DNA of 64,000 bases from Symsagittifera roscoffensis (lineage: Eukaryota; Xenacoelomorpha; Acoela; Convolutidae): contig NC_087064.1 in assembly GCF_963678635.1 (NCBI RefSeq), forward strand, positions 20,572,509 to 20,636,508, read 5' to 3'. The number at the start of each line of letters is the position of its first letter. Positions within the stretch are counted from its first letter, which is position 1. Below the pieces are notes generated by a model, which ran no database searches, was not told where the DNA came from, and saw nothing but the letters and a program-made list of their open reading frames with translations. Shown here piece by piece: positions 33,200 to 44,600 of this stretch. The position numbers and the translations under genes were made by a program.

Positions 33200-33600
33200 T
33201 CTTTGCATTTCACACAAAATCAGGTACCACAAACAGTCGTCAAAATTGGTCGATTGATACAGCATACTAAACCATTTTCAGTCGCTATTCGAACGACATT
33301 CAAAAATTTTCAAAAACGTGTCTCAGTAATGAGAAAAACTGAATTGAAATTTTTGATTTTTAGTCTATATTCTTGCAACTAAAGGAAGCGCACAGGCTTA
33401 TTTATGCAGTAAAAATTGCACTAGCTTATTAATGTTTGTTTGAGGCCGTGGAAATTTGATTTTACTCAAGTAATGTTTGTTTTTGAGTTCATAGCGCCAA
33501 AATTCAAAAATTTGAATTTTTTGTTTTATGATCATTTTTCTACAAAAACTGTTGTACAGTTTGCCTAATTTACTATGAGTGTCGAATATGCTTAACTATT
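33200..33600. repeat. Dispersed repeat family A, copy 2
   Basis: Aligns with 10985-11410 in the same orientation (TCGAACGACATT, AATGAGAAAAACT, CACAGGCTTA, ATAGCGCCA, TTTTTCTACAAA). Non-coding. Confidence 0.55.
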
Positions 33601-33869
33601 TTTTTGGGTTTTTTAAGTCAATGGTCGGAACATTTAGTGCTAACTGCACAGTATCCCGCTATCCTTGTTTTGTGTTATTGTCTTCGTTTTTTGAAAAAGG
33701 AATAGTTATCTACGCCCAATTTTCTGTTAGCCTATCAAGTCAAACTCTTTTCTATACATCACGCACACTAAACGGTAAAAATTAGGAAAATTTAGTTCTT
33801 TTAGTCTTTTTTATATTAAGATGGTCGGAAATTTCTGTGCTGCATGCACACCCGCATCCAGTTTCAAGC

Positions 33870-34700
33870 GTTAATAATCGATTATAATATGATTTTAGTA
33901 CCAATATTACAAAAATTGAAGAAAAAAAATTGATTTCAACCAATTAATAATCTATTATAATCTCTCTTTTTGAAAACAGATATAATCAATTATTATTACA
34001 TGATAGTCGATTATAATCAATTATTTTCATCCGAATTTCCAATTCTTTTGTTTTGCAGAAAAAAATCCATTAGAATTGATTATAATTGTTTATAATCCCT
34101 TTTGTTTGCCCATTTTGTTTTTGACCTTGCACCTGAATTGTTTATTATTTATGCTTTTCGTAGACAATAATTAGTCAAATGGTTATAACTATTTTTAAAT
34201 CAAATCAAATTTAGAGCGTTTTTTTATTACTTCTTGATTATAGTTGTTTCATGACGCAAACTTGAAGTTTTTTTTCACGAGTAAATTATGAGAACACAGC
34301 TTTAGTTTCATTCATGAAATATATAGAAGAAATAAAAGTCACCTACCGCGGGATTCTTTCAACTAATATGAAGGGATCTCTATGAAACTTTTGTTTCGTG
34401 GTAAAACTTTGTGTTCAGATGAACCAAAGAAAGACAAGACATTTCTTTTTTTAGAGATTTTTGACAGAAAACAGGATTATAATCTTTTATAATAGATTAT
34501 AATAGATTATAAGAGATTATAAAAGATTTTCGGAAAAATTATAATCAATTAAATTTGTTTATAATTTATAAAAATGTCACGAAAAATGTTATCATTATAA
34601 TGGATTATAAATCGTTTAAACATCTAAGCTTGGCGCTTATAATTAATTATAACTTTGATAAAAGTACAATTATAATGATAATATAATCGAATATTTTCTC
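33870..34700. repeat. ATTATAAT-rich quasi-palindromic tract
   Basis: More than twenty occurrences of ATTATAAT, GATTATAA or close relatives, spread irregularly, with a dense run at about 34475-34530 (TTATAATAGATTATAATAGA). The motif is self-complementary, so the tract can form cruciforms. No protein content. Confidence 0.6.
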
Positions 34701-35119
34701 TTTTTACTGAGGGGTGGTAGCAACTGTCTACTTAAGTATCAATTGGCTTTCATTTTTGTCGATCTTGTCGGTTTTCATGCAATGTTTGCGATGTGTTGTA
34801 TGTGGTGCAAAGCTCCGCTTCACCTTTGTGTTGATCAATGCTTTTTTGACATTTTGTTTTTCTAAATGTTTATTTTTTCAAAGTCTTCAAAAAGTATGTT
34901 GATCTCCACTCTATGTGTCATGCAAAGCCACGTGCAACAGAATCTGTAAAGTGATTTTTAGGCTGTTCAAAAGTTTTAATTTGTTTTTATCAAAATTAAA
35001 AGTTAAAATTTCTTGCCTACTTTTGTCAAAACAGAACAAGTGTACGAGTACTGAAGTTCTGAAAAATGATCTCTCAAATCTTGATTTCTGATAAAAAAAT
35101 ATATTTTTTTTGTCACCAG

Positions 35120-35364
35120 AAGCTCTTCATCAGAAAAGCGTTAAATGTTCATCAGTGATATACAATGAGCAAATTGAAGGTGTAAGTAGTAAAGCAAAAT
35201 TGAATGCTTTGAGTGAAAAATCAAAATTAAAAATAGTAATAATCGTTGCTCAAGTCGCGGCGTTTTTTGGCCCTTGCTACCAAAGCGATTTACAGCTCGA
35301 TAAACTTACTTCAGGCGGTCTAGACAATGATACTGATATGCTCTTCAGCACAAATATAAATTAG
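35120..35364 (+). CDS. Candidate terminal coding exon, gene unknown
   Basis: A poly-T tract and CACCAG acceptor precede an 81-codon open frame entering in phase 1. It starts with ALHQKSVKCSSVIYN, has a short hydrophobic stretch (IVIIVAQVAAFFG) and ends TDMLFSTNIN with TAG. AATAAA at 35450-35455 could be its polyadenylation signal. Composition is less T-rich than the surrounding intronic DNA. No upstream partner was found. It could belong to an unassembled or divergent gene, or be chance. Confidence 0.35.
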
Positions 35365-35584
35365 TGTATCTAAAGCTGTTGTTTATGTAGAACACCTCAT
35401 AAAATCAAAGAGAATTGAAATTTGACAATGCGTCACAAATTCATAATGACAATAAACTATATTAAGTAATGAACATAACGGATGCGCGCGTAAAAACATT
35501 GGAGTAGCAATTATAGTACTCTAAAAATTACAACTGGCAATTTTTTGCGTTGAGCTTTAAGTAAACCTGGAAAAATAGACGATC

Positions 35585-35639
35585 ATGGAATTCGCTGTGA
35601 ATGGCATGTCTTGGGCTATTCTGGTGTTCGTCCTGCAAG
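35585..35639 (+). CDS. FN3-like gene, exon 1 (signal peptide)
   Basis: MEFAVNGMSWAILVFVLQG is a plausible signal sequence. Donor is CAAG before GTAAGA. Leaves in phase 1 and fits exon 2. Confidence 0.6.
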
Positions 35640-38600
35640 GTAAGAACCATTATTTCATTCCGGTGGCCTTGTCATTAAACTGTTAAAAGCAAATCCGTTC
35701 AAGCAAGATTAATCTATTTACATTAATAAGAACAATTGATTAACTAATACCATTTGTTTTTCCTGCTACCTTTTTGTATAAAAAAATCAGTATCTTGCTG
35801 TGATCTAAGCTCAGATCAATTTTCACCCGCTTGTTTCACATGTACTCAAGCATTTTTAATTTCTGAGCCCATCAATCAATATAAGACACATAATTTTTGG
35901 GTGTTAACAAACTATAACAAGCTGATCACTTAAACTATTCGCCCATCACTGGTGTTTTATGTTAGTATAGTATATGGCCTTTCAATAGCGTTGTTGAAAG
36001 GAGTGTGTTTTATCTGCTGTTGTCTATAAATGGTCGAAGGTTGCTCATCTGTTTTCGAAGGAATTTGAATTATAGGCAAACTAATAGCACCATTTAGTTG
36101 CTAATTAGTTACAAACCAGATGAGAATTTAGAAGTTTTTTATGGCTATTTTGAAGGCTATTTTGAAGCATTTATTAACCGTTCTGAACAAAAGCAGCTCA
36201 GTTTAAAAGTGAAAAAAAACTTTCAAAATAAAAACCTAGTGATATCCGGGTTGAGGTGTTCACTTACGTCTCGACCGTCTTGACCAAAAGGGATATGTTT
36301 TGATCATGCTGGTCAGAATTGGGGCATGCTTTGACTGTGTTCGAGTTATGTAAATAAGTGGTCAAAAAGTTTGCTCCATGATACATCTATACAAAACAAC
36401 TCGTCGTAGTTAGCTGAATTATAGGAATCTTACCGTGAGCTTTTCACTTCAGCAATATCTAACCAGGGATCTCCGCCCGTTTTTCACCTTGAGTCAATCT
36501 ATCGAACATCAACGCACTTCCACTTTAATGGAACTCTTACAGAAAATGAGACAGATCTGTGGAACTTGACCGTTCACTACTCCGAGTGTGTTCCCTTTGA
36601 CGGATCCCCGCCGGCCAGTCCAGGCGAGTGCAACGTCACGTTTATTCCGACCACTGCCTCAACTTATGCTCTTTATTTCCCAGTCCAGCTCAGTGACATG
36701 GTGCCGGGTAAAGCTTACAGATGGGAAATTGGCTATGGATACCTCGAGCCCCCCAACTTCGACGAGTTCAATGAGTCTTTCTCGGACATATGCGTCAGCT
36801 CAGGTACTTTCATGCCTAAATTACCATCCATTCACCCAGACATGAGTTTGCATCTCCAATCTTATAAAATTTTGTTCGAGCTTTTATCAGCGGAACGCAT
36901 AATTTTTACGAATGCGAATCTTCCCAGGATTCAGGGGCGGACGCCCCCCCCCCCCCCTCAGGGATTCGACCCCCTGCCGACCAAAAGGGTCCCCCTTTGA
37001 TACTTTTTAAGAAATCCATTTTTGGCCGACCGACCCTAAAATTTTTCTTAAGGCACCTTTGGCGCCAATATAAACTAACTTTGAGGGGGAGCGCGCGCCA
37101 AACAAAACGCAATTTTTTGTCAAAATTTTTCAAAAAGTGCCCAAAATCGGCTTTTTTGACTGTTTTTTCAAAAATTTGCCTGCGGCGCACAAAATTTTGC
37201 CAAAATAGGGGCAAAACAATGCTTTGGGAGAGCTATAAAAATCAATTTTGTCGACCTAAAAAAAAGGTCAAAAATTTCAAAATTTTTTTTGAAAATCCGC
37301 CCCCCCTTGAAATCCTAGATCCGCCCCTGGCAGGTTCTATAAAATTTGCCGGAGAAAATACATACAAAAAACAAAAAATAAAACTAACTTAACTTGCTCT
37401 CATACATCAATTTTTGCTAAAGTACGACTATCATTCATGAAATTTATGACAGTAAAATTATCTTGAAAACAATTTTTCACCGATAAATAACTTGAGTAAT
37501 TCATTCAACCTTAACTTTTTGTTGATGAACTACAACAAGAATGCTCGTATCAGGGCAAAGTTCTAAAAATTCCGACTGCCTTTTAAACGTTTATGGAGCA
37601 GTAATAACATAAACAACATAAAAAAATTAAATGAAACAAAATAAAATGAAAAACTTTTTTTCTAAAATTTGAAAATTTTTCTTTGAAAGTCATCACCCCA
37701 CACTCCACATAAAACACAAAACAATAGATTTCGCTCCTTGTAACAAATCAATTATGGCAAAGAAGCTTCTTTCAACCATTTTGGAACGATTTCTAAGACG
37801 TGTTAAGTCTCCGCTTACGCGTTAATAGCGCGAATTATATCGCGCGTTAATTGTCGCAAATTGGTCAAAATGGCCAAAATGACGATCTTTAAACCCTCAT
37901 AACTTTACGAAAAATGTTCACAGGTGGAATATCTTTTCAAATTTAAGCTCAAGACAACAATGGCTTTCGAATGATATAAAAAAATTCCGTCAAAAACGGC
38001 TAGTTAAAAAGTCGAAATTTGTCTGAAGAAAAAAAACCGCACCCCGAGCACAAATATTCCGTTACTTTCGTATCGAAAGTCGGAACAAATACATACAGAA
38101 ACTACTTTTCTCGGCTTTTGGATAAGATTATGCGACCAACTTAATCTGATCAATCAAAATTTGGTTCACTCATTGTGACAATGCCTGTTCTAACTATGTT
38201 ATGATTTATACGTAATTTTATGTTCTGTTGTTATGCTGGGAAGTCATCCTTCACAAAAAAATTTAAAACATAAATACTTTTTAAGTTAATATAGAAAACG
38301 TATTGCTTATGTCTGTAAAATGTATTCAGTTTTAATTAAATCATGCAAAATTTATTATGAGATTTTAGACAACAGTTTCCAAATGTTAGATCTAATAATT
38401 GAAGTTTTTCAGAAAAAGATCTAAAAGAATTTACCCATTGAATGAACATGTTTTTGTAAAATGTTTGCGCATGTAAAACATTGGTAGATTTGCTAATTAC
38501 TCAAACGACATTACCAGCTTGTGTTGTTTTACAAGTGTGCACTTTTTCCCATCCAACTCGCATAAAATAGTGCTCGAAATGATGTCGTTTTTGCTGCATG

Positions 38601-41600
38601 GCTGTGGCAGTTTAATAGATTAATTTTCTCCGCCTTATTGAAGGCTAGTGTTTTTTGATTTAATCAACAGTAGAGGCCGCACATGTTGCTTGGTTTGCGA
38701 AGCCCAACTGTATTTTGAAAAAATGATTACTTTTCGAAACAACTGCAACATCCTGTTTATTAAATGAAAGATTTAATGCGCTACGGACACAACATTTACT
38801 TTTTCTATCGAGCACAACGTTCAAGAAGGCTTAGATCAGACCGTTAGAAATCATTTAGAGAAACCATCGAGCTCAGAGAAACCATCCTTTTTAAGAGGAG
38901 TTTAGGCAAGAACTTTCAATCGCTATAAAGTCTGGAGTAATTTCTGGAAAAAAAAACCGAAACTCTTTAAACAAGATGAACTCGATTCAGCTTCAAATCT
39001 AGGCCTTAGCTACCTACTTTGTGTCCAATTTCTCCGATTACAGGTTCCTTTCAGTCTGAGATAAGTCAGCTAAAAACAGCAACCTCCGTGCCTAGAAACA
39101 ATAATTTTTAGCAAACCGATTTGAGCTATGCAATTTTATAGCTGGAGTAGCTTGTTTTTCTAAATTGATAGGACACAAAACAAAATTGAGACTAAACGCT
39201 TTTTAATTTTATGATCGGTGCGTGATTGATGACGCGAGAATCGCAGCGTCCAACTTTGCATCTCGACTTCTGAATGGTCGATCTTTGAGTTTCAAGCAGC
39301 CTAAAATCAAATCACTTTGAGAGCTTGCGAACAGAAAGTAGGACTCCATAGATAATTAAGAGCCGGTTATTTTAATCTTAAAGTGGTAGTTTTTGGCCAA
39401 TTGAACAGTTCGTATTCGTTTGTACGCTCTTTGACCGGTAAAAGATTGTTTTATGCTCTTTGCTACGTAACCCGAGATGACAGGAAAACCATGTTGGAAA
39501 AACAAACTTAGTAACTTGAAATTCTCCAGTTGAAATTTTTTAATATCAACAACCGAAAACTTTTTCCCAACCTGTGTTTTGATTGACTCCATGACTCAGG
39601 ATCTTGAAAACAACCCATCAAAAAAAACAAATATCAGTTCTCGCTGCTCCAATTGCTGTTATGGTTGAACAGTACTGCTCGTATATCAGGGCAAAGCGCT
39701 GATTGTTCCGACTGCCCCCTAATCCATATTGAATAGATTTTTGAAAAAAAATGAGAAACTATAAATTTTGGACAAAATCAAAGATCAAGTGTAAAAATAT
39801 GAGTTCTAAGAAAGTAATATGACCGATTAGCTAGCCTCAATTCAATTTGCAACAATTTTGTTTTGCGGAATAATTCGCCACGCATAAATAATTCGCGTTA
39901 CATTTTCAAAGTTATAAATAAAATTTTTCAGAGTGCGCATACATTAGTCCAGAGCATAACCAAATTGACAATTTTCAACATCAAAACTAAGCAAAAAATG
40001 GTTGGAAATAGTATATACTTCTTTAAATTTTGATTTCACGGAGTCGGCATCTTTAATGAGGCATAAAAAAATGTTGGTAAAAGCTAATTTTTCGGTTCCC
40101 GAAATTTGACTGAATTAAAAAAAACACACACCAAGCATAAATATTCCGTTTTCTTCAAAAACGGAACAAAAATCAAAAGTGCCAAGAAATAAAACAACAA
40201 ATCGAATGGCATGAATCCAATTTCAGTTAAACTGAATGGAAAATATTAAACGTTTTGCTTCTCCGCGCAGCGCAAAATGACAGCGATTCAAGAAAAGTGA
40301 ACCTATAGTGAACAATTTTTGTTAACTACACAAATTTTGCTTGTTTTTTCTGCTAGTTGTGTGTTTTACTAGTTGTATGTTCTTCCAGTAAAGATCTCGG
40401 CTCTTTCCGTTCAATGTATAAACATATCTTTTTACCTGCAATTTATTTTTAGTATAGGTCTGGAGGTCTAAAATGAAGCAATTTTTCAATATTCTGAACT
40501 AATTTATGCGCGCTTTGAAGGCTTTACATAGGTTGCCGAAAGCGTAATTCAAATTACCAACTGCCCATATTTGTTCCAAATTGAATTGAGGCCAGCTAAT
40601 TGGTCATATTAACTGCCTATACAATCAAGTTTTAACATTTCACTAGTTTGATGGTTGTGCGTCAAGGGCCGAATACCGAAGTAGCAAACAAATTGCTCCT
40701 GGATACCCAAAATATTTTTGTTCCTGGATAGCCAGAAAGTATTTTGTTATGGCGCTTTAGTGGCTACACTTTCGAGTCTCCAAACTCGAATTATAGAGAT
40801 TCAGATAACTACGGCTTGAAAGTAGCCTAATTTTGCCCAAAATTTTCTGAAACTTCAACTTTTGAGAAAAAATTTCGAAAGTCGCTACTAAATTAGTCAT
40901 CAACCTAACTGGTTTGTGTAATAACTTTGAATCAAATGCTATTCTGGTTTTGCAAAATTTTCGGGAAAAATGAAGTAATTTTTTTAGCCTTTTCCAGAAA
41001 GAAAAATTATGATTCAATGAAATTTTTTGTTTGGGATAAGAGCTAAGCTGAAAACAAAAAAATCATATTAGTTATATTATAGCGAGAAATTTGATTTTCG
41101 TTGAATATGTTGTCATTTTTTAAAAGTTGCTCGAAGGTCTGAAATTCAGATTTGATCATCAATTTTTATTCGCTCATATATTTCGTCATTTTTTAGCTTT
41201 TAACTTACCTACTATATTTAGTGGTGTGACTATCTTACTTTACAAACTAAATTTTGTTAAAATGTTTTTCTACTTAATGTAAGTAAAAATAGTAAACAAA
41301 GAATTTACTGATAGTCTTTTCATTTTACTGTTATTTTAAAAGTGTGCAAGATTAAGGACATATACAAGTATAGGTGGTCTCAATTTTGTGACGAATTTTT
41401 TTTACTCCCAGAATTTGTGAGCCCAGGGTGGTTTTTTTTTCTTCTGACAAGTTTTGGCTTTTTAACTAGCCATTTTTGGCGTAAATTTTTTATTAATTGA
41501 AAAGTATTGTTGTCTTGAGCTCACATTTGAAAAAAAATTAACTGTGATCATTTTTGTGGAGTTATGGGTGTAAAAAGATTGCCATTTTGTCCAATTTGGG

Positions 41601-44600
41601 ACAATTAACGCGCGATATAATTCGGGCTATTAACGCGCAAGCGCAGATTTAAACCGTCTTAGAAATCGTTTTAAATTGATCGAAGAAAGCTTATTTGACA
41701 GTATTCATTTTTTACTAAGAGCAAAATCAATATCTATTTTATATGGCGTGTAGGGAGATCATTTTCACAAAAAATCTCAAATTAAAAAAAGTTTCCTTTT
41801 TTTTACATTTAATATTTTCATATTATTACTGCTCCTTAAACGGCAGTTGGAACATTCAGGGCTTCGCCCTGATACGAGCAGTCTTGTTTGATTTGTTGCT
41901 AATTATGCAGCTAATTAGTTTTTTCGGCTCTGCGAGAATGAAGCTCCGTTGGTGCTCACACTTTTTTTTGGCCACTGGAGCACGAAAACAAACAGTTCAA
42001 AATTTGTGGTTTATCAAGTTTGTTTTGATCAAAACAGTTTGAAGCCATTTACAGACTTTAGTCACAAAGATAAAATCAGGACTTTTCAAAAATCAACTCT
42101 GAGAATAGCCTAAGCTGATTGAATTAGCATTTTGTTTAAGTTTATAGAAACAAACTTTTGAAATTTTTCAGGTGGTATACTCATAGAAATGCAATCTCAT
42201 ATATAAAATTTTAAGAGCCAATTCAATATGGGCGTTCTGCTTGAAATGCAAAATTAATAAAATACCATTTTTCAAAATGTTACATGGCTAGGGGAAGATT
42301 ATACAGGTCTCTAAAGAGGAGAGATTTTGTTTCGTGGATTATTAAGTATTTTTGTGATATTTGAAGAAATTGACATAAAATTATTTACGCAAAATCTACC
42401 GCAAAAATATTAGATAGGTCTTTTATTTTTGATATTCAGGCGTAATGGCTTTAAATCTCCCATTTTCTTATTACTTTTTTTTTAAATTTAGCAACTCTAC
42501 CACCTGAAAATGTTTCACTATCAGACGGCGTTCCGGAGGGTAGCATCCAAATCACCATAACCAACAGTACCGATCCGGATGCTCACTTTGAGGGGTACAG
42601 AGTGATTATTTCAGTGTGGGATGAAACTGGATCCAACTGGACCCAAGAGGCAGTGTTGGATGCCACTTCGAGCGGAGATGGGTACTGAAAACTTAAGTAG
42701 TTCAAAAATTGCAGATATAAACTGCTCAAACTTTTTTCATTTTCAAGATGTTTTATAAAGGTTCCATTTTCAACATGTTTTTTGAATTTTTATCATGTAT
42801 TCAGCTGTAAAACCAAAATTTGAAATAAAATTGTTAGTTAGACAGTTTACAGAAATTGAACTTCAAAAGTGAACTTCAAACAATTTTGAACACTTGAATC
42901 AACAAGATGAACCAAAAATTTTGAAGAGCAATTTCATCAAATTATCTAACCATGAACTTTTGCCAAATTTGGGCTCTACAGCTGAATTAAAAGTTTCGAC
43001 GCGCGCTCCCCCTCAAGATTTGTTTATATGGCGGCTTGCAGAAAAATTTTAAGATTGCTTTGCTGAAAATCGATGTCTCAAAATAGCACCAAAATTTGAT
43101 ACTACACAATTTGATACTATATGCAGAGGGCAGATCAAAGATTTTCACGGGGGGGGGGGGTGTTCAAAATTGTTTTTAGGCACTTTTTGGAAAACTTTGA
43201 CCAAAAAATTGAGATTTTTTTCGGCGCACGCTTTCCCCTCTATATAACATATATTGTCTGAGCGAATGTAAGATAGACGTTTTTATGTCGCTCCTGGGTG
43301 GGCCTGTTAAAGGCAATAGAACATCATGATCGGCAAATGTTTCAAAGACAAACCCTCCGCTCCCGGCGTATGCCCGAGTTAGAGGCCTTATTGTCCTGCA
43401 TTGTACTAAACGGAAGGTTTGGACCCACTGACTAGTATGATTTAGCTTTTTAACTTAGTTAAGACCGAAATTCTGCTGTTGGCGTGAGATATCTGAAAAA
43501 AGTGCCATGAGCAAATTGTTCTTTAAATTCAAAAAGCTTTAATGCCGTACATTTTTTAACTTGAAATTCGAAAGTTGAAATTTTTTCAAAAACAAGTATG
43601 CTTTTTTAGAGTTGATGAAGGTAGTGAAGACTCTATATAGGTTGTGATTGTTTTTTTTTGTTTTTTTTGTTTGTTTTTTTTTCACAGAAAAAAGACTTGA
43701 AATTTCTTTACGTTCAAGTTTGATTAGAAGAATTTGTACTTTAATAACACCCGGGCCCCCACCTTAAATCCGCTACCGACTATATATGAATCCTTTATAG
43801 CAGAAGGAACGAATCACAGAAAGTAATATTGGTCAATTAGAATTCGAAAACCAAAAAACTAAAAGAAAAACACGACATTCAGACATATAAACGGCTTTTG
43901 ATTTGGCTGGAAACATTAGGTTCTTCAGCCCTTCGGCCATGGGAATAACTCCATGACAATGCTTGCATGCTTCCTAGGTACCAGGACAACATTTCCTACT
44001 CTGCTGCGGTGCAGGGTGCTTTGTACCGATTCGAGGTTGAGACAGACGGAGAGTGCTTAGGAGTGATAGCAAACTTGTCGGAGCCGAATGTTACCGAGTA
44101 CTTTCAAGCAGGTTATGTCATTTGTTTGAAAGTATGTTGCTACCCATCTAGGGTCTGTTCCGTTATACGGCCCAAAGTAGATATTTTTGACAATTTTGAA
44201 AACGGGAATAAATGAGCTAAATATGCTCAATTCTGATTGGTGGAAAATGAAACCAGCCGAGACAAAACTGTAAATGTTTCATAATTATACCCGAAGCTCA
44301 TTTTGCCAAAAAAAAACAAAAATGATCGAAAACATTGCTATTTTATCAAATGACCAAATAAATTTCGACGGAAATTGCTCAGTTTTGGCCTGCCCCAAAA
44401 CGCTTCAAACTCTCAATAAAACTTGAAACGGTTGAATATTATTTGTTTTGCTTATTGCCACAGTTATTTGGTTAACAAAAATTTTGACGGGCGATTTTTC
44501 ATTTTTGGGCCGTATAACGGAACAGACCCCTCTTCTACCCGTCGTCGTTCTTCGTTTTGCCTCCTGTTGTACTTTGAAAACTTTGATAAGGTTAACTAAA

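Noticed and set aside
36566-37000. Long frame beyond FN3-like exon 2
   Set aside because: A good donor at 36804 ends the exon; the rest enters intron and MITE.
37534-41890. A single 4.4-kb foldback DNA transposon
   Set aside because: The inverted arms are each complete members of a family that also occurs in direct orientation at 39668, so two independent copies are more likely than one element.
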